A program made the position numbers and the translations under genes. Of a DNA stretch of 64,000 nucleotides, positions 7,245-15,789 are shown piece after piece. Where the stretch lies: the NCBI RefSeq assembly GCF_014250675.1, contig NZ_JACHTG010000003.1:310001-374000 (forward strand), in the 5' to 3' direction. Under the pieces are notes generated by a model. It searched no databases. It had not been told where the DNA came from and worked only from the letters and a program-made list of their open reading frames with translations. The number at the start of each line of letters is the position of its first letter. The stretch's first letter is position 1. The DNA is from Cetobacterium sp. 8H. GTDB taxonomy: Bacteria > Fusobacteriota > Fusobacteriia > Fusobacteriales > Fusobacteriaceae.

Positions 7245-7997
7245 CTATATATCACAAATATATAAATTTCTATACAGTTTAAAACTTTCATTGTATAAAG
7301 CTTTAAACTTCCTCTGTGATGTGATTTCTGTAATTTCTTTTTTGATTAGTTTCATAAAATTTATCTTGAGATTTTTATTTATAAGATTAAGTTTTCTTAC
7401 TGATTGTAATTTAAAAGAGGTAGTTCCATCAAAAAATAGCATTGTTAAATAATTCTTAGATATAATTAAGCTTGAATGAAAAAAAATTAGTCTACTAAAG
7501 TCTATTGATAGCTTTTTTTGTATTTTTTTATCAGTTGTATAAATATTTTTCAAAAATTCTATCAAATCTTTATTTAATTCATCTAAAACAATATTTGAAA
7601 TATTAATTTTATTATTATAATCTAAATAAAAAGGTTTAATTAATTTATGTTGAGTATTATCGATAAAAAATTTATCCTCTACAAAAGAATTTAAAGGTAA
7701 ATTTAAAATTTGCATTGCTTTCTGGTCAGGTTTAATACCCTTAGAGAAATAGATTTTTTTTATTTCATAAGATTGAGATAAGTATAAGTCAAGCATCTTT
7801 GAAATTCTATTAATTTTTTCATGAAAATAATTATCTTCAGCAAGAATATTATCTAGTTCTATAATCAAAGAATCAATAGTTTCCATATAATCAAACACTT
7901 TGATTTTAAATTCTTGATTATTTTGTAATAGGGTTAAAAAGCATTGAAAAACAGGAGGAAAAACAGGAGGTAAGAAACCTGCAAAGAAATTACCCAT
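7245..7997 (-). CDS. Unknown accessory protein of prophage
   Basis: 250 residues, no family recognised. The N-terminus is hydrophobic with a tandem PPVFPPVF caused by a repeated 12-bp CCTCCTGTTTTT unit. The rest is helical and lysine/isoleucine-rich, without visible catalytic motifs. ATG at 7995-7997 has AAGGTG upstream; an adjacent TTG would add one residue. It is transcribed against the phage genes and has its own terminator, the usual form of a lysogen-expressed accessory gene. Confidence 0.5.
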   Translation of the reverse strand: MGNFFAGFLPPVFPPVFQCFLTLLQNNQEFKIKVFDYMETIDSLIIELDNILAEDNYFHEKINRISKMLDLYLSQSYEIKKIYFSKGIKPDQKAMQILNLPLNSFVEDKFFIDNTQHKLIKPFYLDYNNKINISNIVLDELNKDLIEFLKNIYTTDKKIQKKLSIDFSRLIFFHSSLIISKNYLTMLFFDGTTSFKLQSVRKLNLINKNLKINFMKLIKKEITEITSQRKFKALYNESFKLYRNLYICDI

Positions 7998-8037
7998 CAA
8001 ATAACACCTTCTTTCTTAATATCAAATAAAGATAAAA

Positions 8038-8084
8038 ATATGGGAGAATTAGATTAACCCTCCCATATGAGCAAATATATTTGC
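8038..8084. promoter_or_regulatory. Hairpin and perfect palindrome upstream of the 7245-7997 gene
   Basis: ATATGGGAG (8038-8046) / CTCCCATAT (8060-8068) is a 9-bp inverted repeat, followed directly by the perfect 14-bp palindrome GCAAATATATTTGC (8071-8084). No T-run follows, so this is more likely an operator region for the minus-strand gene than a terminator. Confidence 0.4.
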
Positions 8085-8217
8085 CCCAAAACTTCACTTT
8101 ATGAAATCTTGTTGTTTTCTTATTCGAAATTTTTAACAAAATTCCTTTTATAAAAAATAAAAATAATTAAATTTAATTAATGATATGTCGGTTAAATCTT
8201 CGTATTCTTTTTTTATT

Positions 8218-8248
8218 AAAAAAAGGATAATCGTTTAAGACTATCCTC
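8218..8248 (-). terminator. Terminator of the lipoprotein amidotransferase gene
   Basis: AGGATA and TATCCT form a stem on the minus strand followed by a T-run (A-run 8217-8223 on the plus strand), 13 bases beyond the stop of the 8261-9076 gene. Confidence 0.75.
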
Positions 8249-8260
8249 TATAAAGCATAA

Positions 8261-9076
8261 TTATTTTTGTCTATTTTTTAATCCTGCTTCTTTTAAAGCT
8301 AAGAAAATAGGTAAAAATTCATTTTCATTCTCAACAACATGCCACTCTGGATGGAATTGAACTCCAACAACAAATGAAGCATTATCAAGTTCAACAGCTT
8401 CAATAATACCATCTGGAGAGAGAGCAACAACTTTTAATCCTTTTCCAAGTCTTTCAACAGCTTGATGATGCCATGAATTAACAGTAATTTTGTTAGTTTT
8501 TAACATAGAAAATAGTTTAGAATTAGTGTCAGTTATTTTCATAGTATGACGAGCAAAATCAACTTTCTTTGGATCTCTATGAGAAATCGTAGAAACGTAT
8601 TCAGTTGGTAAATCTTGATATAATGTTCCTCCAAGTACTACATTTAGAAATTGCATTCCACGACAAGTTCCTAAAATTGGATAATCGTCTTTTAAAGCTG
8701 TTTTCAATAACCAATAGTCAGATATGTCACGATCATGTTTTAATTCTTCTAAGTTTTTATGTGGTTTTTCAGCATAATACACAGGATTAATATCTTCCCC
8801 ACCAGTTAAAATAACTGCATCAACTGTTTTTAAAGCATCTAATGCTTCTTGCTCATTAGAAATTTGTGGTAATAATACTGGAATAGCACCTGCTCTTTTT
8901 ACAGAATCAATATATACCTGAGTATCTTCAGGTACTTCATTTTTAGGAAATTCTCTTTCCCATGAGATTCCAATTTTAACAGGTGATTCATTTTTAGGGG
9001 CTGAATTTTTACATCCACCTAAAATAAATAAAACAATAGTAAGTAATGATAGTAATGCTAACCGAACTTTTTTCAT
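8261..9076 (-). CDS. Lipoprotein class I glutamine amidotransferase (peptidase C26, PuuD-like)
   Basis: 271 residues. The chosen start is ATG 9074-9076 because GGGGAGG lies 7 bases upstream; a TTG 15 bases earlier is unlikely. The N-terminus is a lipoprotein signal (KKVRLALLSLLTIVLFILGGC, lipobox LGGC). The enzyme domain has the nucleophile motif GTCRGMQFLN and the His/Glu pair FHPEWH, with the AVILTGGEDINP loop typical of gamma-glutamyl-GABA hydrolase-like C26 proteins. Known relatives cleave gamma-glutamyl bonds in the cytoplasm; here membrane anchoring outside the cytoplasm is predicted. It lies within the prophage, with a private promoter palindrome and terminator, so it looks like cargo. 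Confidence 0.88.
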   Translation of the reverse strand: MKKVRLALLSLLTIVLFILGGCKNSAPKNESPVKIGISWEREFPKNEVPEDTQVYIDSVKRAGAIPVLLPQISNEQEALDALKTVDAVILTGGEDINPVYYAEKPHKNLEELKHDRDISDYWLLKTALKDDYPILGTCRGMQFLNVVLGGTLYQDLPTEYVSTISHRDPKKVDFARHTMKITDTNSKLFSMLKTNKITVNSWHHQAVERLGKGLKVVALSPDGIIEAVELDNASFVVGVQFHPEWHVVENENEFLPIFLALKEAGLKNRQK

Positions 9077-9104
9077 TTGATACCTCCCCAAATATAAAAT
9101 TATA

Positions 9105-9120
9105 TATAACAGATGTTATA
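9105..9120. promoter_or_regulatory. Operator-like palindrome upstream of the amidotransferase
   Basis: TATAACA-GA-TGTTATA is a perfect 7-2-7 inverted repeat 29 bases before the amidotransferase start and upstream of the divergent gene at 9250. Confidence 0.45.
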
Positions 9121-9249
9121 AGTTTTATATTAGCACTTTAGATTGTAAAAAACAATTGTAAAGCTAAAAAGGAATAGTTTTAATATTGTTATTTTGTTGG
9201 TTGAAGAGTATAATTTAAATAAATAATTATATAATAAAGGGAGAAGATT

Positions 9250-9870
9250 ATGGAATTTTTTAAAAGCTCATCATTTGGAAATATAGTATTAGTATTAACT
9301 GTAATTGTAACACTTTTTATTTGGTACAATGATAAAAAACAAAAAATAAAAAGCTATGCACAATTGTTATTGCTACAAATAAGAAGTATAGAAAACGGAA
9401 TAACAGAAATTCAAACTAATGGGCTAGATAGAGAATTCTTGAATGAAAGCTCATTTTTAGCTATTCCAATTTTATTTGATAAAAATTATTGGGACGAATA
9501 TTCACATTTACTTTTAAATAAATTAGGAGTTACTGATTATGAAGTTATTTCAAATTTTTATGAAAAAAGTTCGAGAATAAAAGAAAATCAGATCGAGATA
9601 AAAAACAAAATGAAAGAATTTTTGTATTGGAGAGGATATCATATATATAATTCAAAATATAGCGTTGGATTAGATATTAGTAAGGATTCAATGACAGTTA
9701 ATCAAATGATTGACGTTATAAAAGATAGAGAAAAGATATTAGGGTTTTCGATGTATATACCAGGAGAATATCCAAAACAAATTTTAAAACTTTTGGGAAC
9801 ATATAAACCTTTAAGAGGAACTGTAGCATATAGTAAATTGGAGGAATTATCTAAAATTAAAGTTTTTTAA
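9250..9870 (+). CDS. Unknown single-span membrane protein
   Basis: 206 residues with one transmembrane helix (about 10-27, FGNIVLVLTVIVTLFIWY) and a cytoplasmic-looking helical part of about 175 residues. Ribosome site AAAGGGAGAAG precedes ATG 9250. No family recognised. It opens a four-gene run (9250-11210) of membrane or secreted proteins closed by a terminator. Confidence 0.6.
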   Translation: MEFFKSSSFGNIVLVLTVIVTLFIWYNDKKQKIKSYAQLLLLQIRSIENGITEIQTNGLDREFLNESSFLAIPILFDKNYWDEYSHLLLNKLGVTDYEVISNFYEKSSRIKENQIEIKNKMKEFLYWRGYHIYNSKYSVGLDISKDSMTVNQMIDVIKDREKILGFSMYIPGEYPKQILKLLGTYKPLRGTVAYSKLEELSKIKVF

Positions 9871-9882
9871 AGGAGATTAAAT

Positions 9883-10077
9883 ATGAAAAAAATAATAGTT
9901 AGTTTATTTTTAGGAATTACTTTATTTGCTAGTGCTTCTGAGATAGTTTATGTTACTCCAAAAGGTAAGAAATATCATGCAACTAAATCTTGTAGAAGTT
10001 TGAGTAAGAGTAAAAATATAAAAGCAGTGAAAATATCAGACGTTGGAGGTCGTGGACCTTGTAAGATTTGTTATTAA
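9883..10077 (+). CDS. Small secreted cysteine-containing protein
   Basis: 64 residues: signal peptide MKKIIVSLFLGITLFASAS (cleavage probably after ASA), then a 45-residue mature part with VYVTPKGKKYHATKSCRSL and PCKICY. The pattern K-x-Y-H-x(5)-C ... PC-x-x-C is a small module seen at the ends of some exported nucleases and stand-alone exported proteins; the cysteines and His could hold a metal. AAAGGAG ribosome site. Confidence 0.65.
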   Translation: MKKIIVSLFLGITLFASASEIVYVTPKGKKYHATKSCRSLSKSKNIKAVKISDVGGRGPCKICY

Positions 10078-10126
10078 AATAGATGATAAAAATTATGATA
10101 TAAGTATTTATTTTAGGGGAGGAAAT

Positions 10127-10528
10127 TTGAAAGCAATTTTTTATGAAGTAGCAGAATTAGCGTATGAGAAATTAAATAATCAAAAGTATAAAAATAGAGT
10201 AATATTAGAAGAAGAATTAATTAAAATCTGGAAAGATAGCTGTGAAGAAATGGAATTAAAAACTAGTATGAGAGATAAAATATGTCCTAAAAATTCATTT
10301 TTAGGAGTTTTAAAATCAGGAGTATTAGATTTAAATATCAAATGGAAGAAGGATGAGTTAAAAGGGAATAGAGTCTATTCAGTAGAAGCAATAAAAGTAT
10401 TGAGAAAAGAAAAAACAAATTTGATAGCAAGAGAGTTATGGGAAAAAATAGGAAATAAAGGTAAAAATCATAACGGTCAAATGGATGTTGTTCTAGCATT
10501 TTGGGATAAGGTAAAAAAATATGATTAA
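10127..10528 (+). CDS. Unknown protein, probably TTG start
   Basis: 133 residues from TTG 10127, which follows AGGGGAGG by 4-5 bases; the frame extends upstream to TTG 10043, but that would overlap the previous gene by 35 bases. Starts MKAIFYEVAELAYEKL and ends NHNGQMDVVLAFWDKVKKYD. No catalytic motif is visible. Overlaps the next gene by 8 bases, so the two are probably co-translated. Family not firmly recognised. Confidence 0.6.
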   Translation: MKAIFYEVAELAYEKLNNQKYKNRVILEEELIKIWKDSCEEMELKTSMRDKICPKNSFLGVLKSGVLDLNIKWKKDELKGNRVYSVEAIKVLRKEKTNLIARELWEKIGNKGKNHNGQMDVVLAFWDKVKKYD

Positions 10529-11210
10529 TAATATTTTAAGTTCAGCGGTTTTAGCAGGATTAATAGTATATTTTCAGACGAATAGAGATAATAAGTTAAA
10601 ATACATAACTGAAGAAAGAAAAAATTGGAGAGAGAGAATAAAAAAACTAATATCAGAATTAATATCGTTGTTAAAAAATTATGATTCGGATAAAAATGAT
10701 AAGAAGGAAATTGATAGAATTTTAGTTGAGTTAAGATTGAATTTAAATCCTTTAGATAAAGAAGATATAAAAATAATTCAAACTCTAGATGAAATAGAAA
10801 TTAGCTTAGAAAAGTTAGATAATAAAAAGTTGAATATATTGGTGGAGCAAGTTCAATTTTTATTAAAATTTGAATGGGAAAAAGCTAAAAATGAAGCTAA
10901 AAATAAAAATTTAGTTTTGGAAATAGGTATTGGTATTATTATTTTATTAAATGTGTATTTGATAAAATCTGAAAAAATAGATAGTATTTGTATTTTTACT
11001 TTATTTTCTCTGATAATAATCTTAATTTTATTATGCATTAGATATTGTGATAGAGAAAAAAGAAATAGTGTTGATGATTTGGATATAAAAAAGCGAACTT
11101 ATATTATGAAAACAAAAACAGATAAAAAAAGAAAAGTTAATATAGGAATGGTGATATTAAAAATATTATTAATAATTATAATACCATATTTAATTTATTA
11201 TAAATTTTAA
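10521..11210 (+). CDS. Unknown membrane protein
   Basis: 229 residues: short N-terminal hydrophobic stretch (about 5-18, LSSAVLAGLIVYFQ), a charged helical part (25-125), a hydrophobic hairpin (about 133-168) and a C-terminal hydrophobic segment (about 208-227). Its start overlaps the previous stop. Last gene of the accessory run. No family recognised. Confidence 0.55.
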   Translation: MINNILSSAVLAGLIVYFQTNRDNKLKYITEERKNWRERIKKLISELISLLKNYDSDKNDKKEIDRILVELRLNLNPLDKEDIKIIQTLDEIEISLEKLDNKKLNILVEQVQFLLKFEWEKAKNEAKNKNLVLEIGIGIIILLNVYLIKSEKIDSICIFTLFSLIIILILLCIRYCDREKRNSVDDLDIKKRTYIMKTKTDKKRKVNIGMVILKILLIIIIPYLIYYKF

Positions 11211-11239
11211 AAAAGGTGTCATTTTAGACACCTTTTTTT
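11209..11239. terminator. Terminator closing the accessory island
   Basis: AAAAAAGGTGTC (11209-11220) pairs with GACACCTTTTTTT (11227-11239), six-base loop. A-run and T-run on either side allow action in both directions. Confidence 0.9.
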
Positions 11240-11278
11240 GTTACCTAATATAAACATTTTTTAGGAGGTAACAAAATT

Positions 11279-11551
11279 ATGAGAAATTTGGTTAATGAGG
11301 AAGTTAAGTCAGGAATAGAGGAGAGAGAATTAGTTCTGGAATTAATGCATGATATGGTAGAGAAGATATTATCACCTAGAGAGTTTGAGGTGTATGTATT
11401 GAGTAAGAGAATGAAGCCAAGACATATAGCTGAGAAGTTAGGTTTAAAATCACAGACAGTTAGAAATCAAATAAACAATATCAAGAATAAAATAAAAAAT
11501 CATGAAGAGTGGTTAAAAGAGAAAATGGATGTAAGAGGGCTATCAATATAG
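11279..11551 (+). CDS. HTH protein (sigma region 4/LuxR-like), probable late regulator
   Basis: 90 residues with a clear sigma-4-like HTH: LSPREFEVYVLSKRMKPRHIAEKLGLKSQTVRNQINNIKNKI (about 31-72). AGGAGGTAAC ribosome site before ATG 11279. It stands alone between two terminators (11239 and 11563) right before terminase, the position of phage late-gene activators. Confidence 0.65.
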   Translation: MRNLVNEEVKSGIEERELVLELMHDMVEKILSPREFEVYVLSKRMKPRHIAEKLGLKSQTVRNQINNIKNKIKNHEEWLKEKMDVRGLSI

Positions 11552-11566
11552 CTCTTTTTTATTTTT
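11533..11566 (+). terminator. Terminator after the HTH gene
   Basis: GAGGGCTAT / ATAGCTC stem with a small GG bulge overlapping the stop, followed by TTTTTTATTTTTT. Confidence 0.65.
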
Positions 11567-11585
11567 TGAAAAAATTTTAAAAAAC

Positions 11586-11605
11586 GTACTATGTTTTCAT
11601 AGTAC
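11586..11605. promoter_or_regulatory. Inverted repeat before terminase (late operator or packaging site)
   Basis: GTACTATG-TTTT-CATAGTAC, perfect 8-bp arms, flanked by direct repeats of AAAAC(G). It lies 42 bases upstream of the terminase start, where a late-promoter operator or cos/pac-type site would be expected. Confidence 0.4.
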
Positions 11606-11647
11606 AAAACGCCATAGAGTGAGAGAGTAAATATTCGGAGGAATTTT

Positions 11648-13669
11648 ATGGCAAGAAGTAGAGAGCCTACCAAAGAGAATGCAAAAAAACTTTATGAGGA
11701 AGGTTTTGGGAGTCTATCTCAAATAGCAAAGGAATTAAATTTATCTCTGAACACTTTAAAAAGTTGGAGAACAAGAGACAAAAAAGAAGGTAAAGAATGG
11801 GTGCAAAAAGGTGCACCCAAATCTGCACCCGACACTAGGGTGCAACCACCAAGAAAGGCAAAATTAAAAGAAGCCAAATCAATAGTTGTAAATGGTGGAA
11901 CTTTAAAAGAAGCAAGTGAAAAAACAGGCATTAAAGAAAGCACTTTGATGAATCATAGTGTTCGTGAGAATTGGATGTCAAAGCAGAAAGATTACCTAGA
12001 AAGACTTTATGGAAGGTTAAGGGATGAACGAGGACAAGAACATATTCAAAGAAGGTTAGAGAGTATAGACTTTCTAAATTGGATTCAGAAAAAGAGTATG
12101 AACTTAGGAACGAGTTTATCTCCTACAGCTTTAGATGATAGTTTAAAGGGTTATCAAAGATTGGCCAACATAGTTAAAACAACTATAACAGCTCAAGCAG
12201 AACTTTTAGGAATATCTGGAGTTGAAGAACTTATAAATGGATATGACAGAAGTATAATCCATACCTTTAGACAAGAAGAACTTCAAATTAAGTTATTGGA
12301 AGCTGATTTAAAAAGAGAACGTAATCAAATTGAAAGAGAAAAATATAATGGTGGTTATGTATCAAAGGCTTCATTAGAGGAAGAAGATCTAATTAAAGAA
12401 GTTGGAAAAGGGTATAGGAAATTTATTAAAAGTAAAAAGCTATATAACTATTTAAAAGGTGCAAGAGGAAGTAAGAAATCTAAAACTATAGCTCTTAGAT
12501 ACATTTATAACTTATTGAATAATCCAACAGCTAACCTATTAGTAGTAAGACAAGTAGATAGAACTAATAGAACATCAACATTCACAGATTTAAAATGGGC
12601 AGCTAGAAAACTGGGTGTATACGAACAATTTAAATTTAATGTATCACCATTAGAAATAACAGTAGTAGGAACTGGCCAGAAAATATATTTTAGAGGTATG
12701 AATGACCCACTATCAATAACATCAATTTCAGTTGAACATGGTGTTTTATCATGGGTATGGGTAGAAGAAGCATATCAAATTAGAAGTGAAGATGATTGGA
12801 ACAAAGTTGAGATGTCTATAAGAGGACAACTAGAAGAGGGAATGTGGAAAGAGTTTTTATTTTCATTTAACCCTTGGAGTTCAAGACATTGGCTTAATGC
12901 TAAAGGATTTAGAGGTATTGCAGATAACGATGAAGTTCTGGAAGAAGAAGGAGAGTTCATAAATTATGAAGATGATTTAACTCTAGCTATGACTACATCC
13001 TATAAGATAAATGAGTTCTTAGATAATACGGATAAAATTCGTTATGAAAAAATGAAAGAGGATAATCCTGAAAGATACAAAGTTGAAGGACTTGGCTTAT
13101 GGGGAATCATAGAAGGACTAATATTCCATGAAGGTAGACATTGGACCGTTGAGAAATTCGACTATAACAATTTTGAAGCTAATAATGGAAAGTATCAAAG
13201 AGCAGGTGGCGACTTTGGATTTAATGATCCAACAGCATTTTATAAAGTTCATGTAGATGACTTTAATAAAAAGATATACATATGGAATGAATATTATGAG
13301 AGATATAAAACAACAGATGATTTAAAGATAGAATTAGAAAGTTTTAAAGAGTGCTCAATAGTTGGAGATAGTAGTGCAAAGGGAACAATTAAAAGTCTAT
13401 ACAATGCAGGGTACAATATCCAATCATCTATCAAAGGTAAAGAGTCAATTGTAGATGGAATTAGATTTTTACAAAGTTATAAAGTGGTAATACATCCAGA
13501 GTGTCCAAACTTAATTGATGAAGCAACTTTATATTGTTGGGAAATTAAAGATGACTCAAGCATAGATAAACCTAAAGATATGAATAACCATGGTTGGGAT
13601 GCTGTTAGATATGCTGTTGAAGATTTATATATTGATGTTAAGAATGTCGGAGTTAGTAAAAGGAGGTGA
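11648..13669 (+). CDS. Fused small and large terminase subunits (PBSX-type)
   Basis: 673 residues in one uninterrupted frame. Residues 1-230 match a small subunit: HTH (SLSQIAKELNLSLNTLKSWRTRDKKEG), a second HTH-like GGTLKEASEKTGIKESTL, then an oligomerisation helical region. From about 240 a complete large subunit follows: Walker A KGARGSKKSKT (about 269), Walker B WVWVEEAY (about 370), then RNase-H nuclease acids in GGDFGFNDPTA (about 518), IVGDSSAKG (about 577) and NNHGWDAVRYAVEDL (about 650). XtmA and XtmB are normally separate genes. The protein packages DNA into proheads; the fusion is direct from sequence. Confidence 0.92.
   Translation: MARSREPTKENAKKLYEEGFGSLSQIAKELNLSLNTLKSWRTRDKKEGKEWVQKGAPKSAPDTRVQPPRKAKLKEAKSIVVNGGTLKEASEKTGIKESTLMNHSVRENWMSKQKDYLERLYGRLRDERGQEHIQRRLESIDFLNWIQKKSMNLGTSLSPTALDDSLKGYQRLANIVKTTITAQAELLGISGVEELINGYDRSIIHTFRQEELQIKLLEADLKRERNQIEREKYNGGYVSKASLEEEDLIKEVGKGYRKFIKSKKLYNYLKGARGSKKSKTIALRYIYNLLNNPTANLLVVRQVDRTNRTSTFTDLKWAARKLGVYEQFKFNVSPLEITVVGTGQKIYFRGMNDPLSITSISVEHGVLSWVWVEEAYQIRSEDDWNKVEMSIRGQLEEGMWKEFLFSFNPWSSRHWLNAKGFRGIADNDEVLEEEGEFINYEDDLTLAMTTSYKINEFLDNTDKIRYEKMKEDNPERYKVEGLGLWGIIEGLIFHEGRHWTVEKFDYNNFEANNGKYQRAGGDFGFNDPTAFYKVHVDDFNKKIYIWNEYYERYKTTDDLKIELESFKECSIVGDSSAKGTIKSLYNAGYNIQSSIKGKESIVDGIRFLQSYKVVIHPECPNLIDEATLYCWEIKDDSSIDKPKDMNNHGWDAVRYAVEDLYIDVKNVGVSKRR
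11799..11844. promoter_or_regulatory. Cluster of GGGTGCA repeats inside terS part (candidate pac site)
   Basis: Five half-sites GGTGCA/TGCACC in 46 bases: GGGTGCA (11799), palindrome GGTGCACC (11810), TGCACCC (11824), GGGTGCA (11838). They are GC-rich in AT-rich DNA and encode a poorly structured linker (KGAPKSAPDTRVQPP). Headful phages such as P22 carry pac inside the small terminase gene. Confidence 0.4.
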
Positions 13670-13674
13670 GATAG

Positions 13675-15789
13675 ATAGCAACAAATGTAAAAGGAATGTC
13701 ATCTGCATTAGTTAAAAGTATAACTCAAAAATTGTTTGAAGATATAAAGCTTGAAGAAAGTGAACTTACAGGAGAGTTAATAGAGAGAATTACAAAAGAT
13801 GTAGATGTATCATCAGCATTAAATAAGATAAGAAGAAATGTAGCAGGAAGAGAGTTAAAACTATATTCCATAGATAAAGAAGCTGAGATAGAAACTATAG
13901 AAAGTAGATTTTATGATTTAAAGCTAAATAGAATACTAAATCATTTAATAACAGCTAGATATTTTGGATATGCACTCTTTGAAAAGGTTTATAACGAAGA
14001 TTTTTCTTTAAAATCTTTAGTGCCTATTCCATATAAGTATGTAGTTTATAAAGATAATAAATGGATATTAAAAGTAAATTCAGAGGAGAGAGAAATCAAC
14101 TACTTAAAATATCTTTTATGCATAAATGAATGGAATCCTGCAGAGCCAAAAGGTAAGAGTATTTTAGAAGATATTAGGATCTCATTTTTAGATAAAGATT
14201 TATTGAAGAAACAAATGAGAAGAATAGCTGAAAAATATGGGGATGTAATAACAGTAGTTGCAGTAGACCAAAGAAACACTAATGAAGAGAATGAGGAAGT
14301 AGCAAAAGAGATAGCATTAGTTCAAGGGAGGGATGTTGTAACTGTTCCTATAGGTAATGGAGTTACATTATCAGATACTATTATGCATATTAGATTATCT
14401 GATTTAGAACCAAAGATATATACAGAACTAGAAGCCTTAGAAAAGGAAAAGATAGTTCAAAATATATTGGGTTCTACTTTAACAATGGAAGCTAGTGGAA
14501 AAGAAGGGACAGGAAGTAGAGCATTAGGAGAAGTACATCAAATAGGTTTTCAAGATGTAGTTCAAGAGAATTGTAACTTCTGTGCAGACTCTTTATATCA
14601 ACTTATAAAAGATGATTCTAACTTCTTTGGATATGATCCTAAAAAGTATTATTGGCAACTAGATAAAGTTCTAACAAAGAAAGAACTCCAGGAAGAAAAG
14701 GAGAGAGAAGAAAAAAATAAAAGTTTGCAATTGGATAATATAAAAAAGGTATCAGAATTAGGCTATGAAATTGATTTAGAGATAGTTTCAAATGTTTTGG
14801 GTGTAAATAGTCATCAAATAGTAAAGAAACCTCAAATTCAGCCTTTAGCATTGTCAGAGTTCTCAAAAAACTCTAATAAGAACATTGCTAATTTAAAACT
14901 TCAGACAGCATATGAATTAGAAGAAAAATTTAATGAATATCTTATAGATTCAAGTGAAAGGTTTTCAAGTTATATAAGTGAGCAGATAACACATCAAATA
15001 GAAAATTTTAAAGAGGGAGATTTAGAGTTTAGATTTAATTTAGATTACAGTCCATTAGAAGATGACATGATTATATCTAATTTAAAAGGATACCTAAATT
15101 CTAAAACCATTACAACTTTAATAAAAACTGAAGAGTTCAATCCTTTTAGTCTACCATTTGAGGAAGCTATAAAGAGTTTCAATGATAAGACATCTATTTT
15201 ATATGAAACTATAGAGCAGATAACAGAAGAAGTAAGAGCCAATTTCAATTGGTTAAAGAAATCAAATGATTTAGAAGTTACAGATAAGATATTTAAATCT
15301 CTTAAAAAGAACTTAGAAAATGGAGAAACTTTTGAACAATGGAAAAAAGACTCAACAAAGCATATTAATAAGCTAGGTTTAGGAGATAATGGCCATTACT
15401 TAGATGTTGTTTATAGAACTAATATTCAGAGCCAATATTCAATAGGGCATTATAAGCAACAAATGGAAGTTGTAAAAGAGTATCCATATTGGAAATATAT
15501 AATAGTTGGTGATGATAGAACTTCAGATATTTGTAATAGCTTAGCTAATACTATAAAGAGGTATGATAATTCTTTTTGGAGTATGTACTATCCACCTAAT
15601 CATTATAGATGTAGATCAATGGTTATATCTTTAAGTAAGAGTGATTTAGAAGAATCAGGATTAACATTAACAACTAAAAAATTTGATTTAGATGTTGGAA
15701 CTTTCAAAGGTAATCCAGGGAAAACTTACTGGAAAAATGTTTCTAAATTATCTAAAGAGAAACAGGAGAATTTAACATTATGGGAGTAA
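13675..15789 (+). CDS. Portal protein (DUF935, Mu gp29-like) fused to MuF head-morphogenesis domain
   Basis: About 704 residues. N-terminal 430 residues are a DUF935-type portal (SALNKIRRNVAGRELKLY; YFGYALFEKVYNED; PIPYKYVVYKDNKW). The C-terminal 130 residues are a MuF/SPP1-gp7 domain (VVYRTNIQSQYSIGHYKQ; DDRTSDICNSLANTIKRY; YYPPNHYRCRSMVI). In Mu these are separate proteins. Start: AAAGGAGGTGAG is placed for ATA 13675 (8 bases after GGAGG); no in-frame ATG/GTG/TTG lies between the upstream TAG and ATG 13696, which has a poorly spaced site. If ATA is not used, the start is ATG 13696 (697 residues). The protein forms the DNA entry ring at the capsid vertex. Confidence 0.88.
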   Translation: MATNVKGMSSALVKSITQKLFEDIKLEESELTGELIERITKDVDVSSALNKIRRNVAGRELKLYSIDKEAEIETIESRFYDLKLNRILNHLITARYFGYALFEKVYNEDFSLKSLVPIPYKYVVYKDNKWILKVNSEEREINYLKYLLCINEWNPAEPKGKSILEDIRISFLDKDLLKKQMRRIAEKYGDVITVVAVDQRNTNEENEEVAKEIALVQGRDVVTVPIGNGVTLSDTIMHIRLSDLEPKIYTELEALEKEKIVQNILGSTLTMEASGKEGTGSRALGEVHQIGFQDVVQENCNFCADSLYQLIKDDSNFFGYDPKKYYWQLDKVLTKKELQEEKEREEKNKSLQLDNIKKVSELGYEIDLEIVSNVLGVNSHQIVKKPQIQPLALSEFSKNSNKNIANLKLQTAYELEEKFNEYLIDSSERFSSYISEQITHQIENFKEGDLEFRFNLDYSPLEDDMIISNLKGYLNSKTITTLIKTEEFNPFSLPFEEAIKSFNDKTSILYETIEQITEEVRANFNWLKKSNDLEVTDKIFKSLKKNLENGETFEQWKKDSTKHINKLGLGDNGHYLDVVYRTNIQSQYSIGHYKQQMEVVKEYPYWKYIIVGDDRTSDICNSLANTIKRYDNSFWSMYYPPNHYRCRSMVISLSKSDLEESGLTLTTKKFDLDVGTFKGNPGKTYWKNVSKLSKEKQENLTLWE

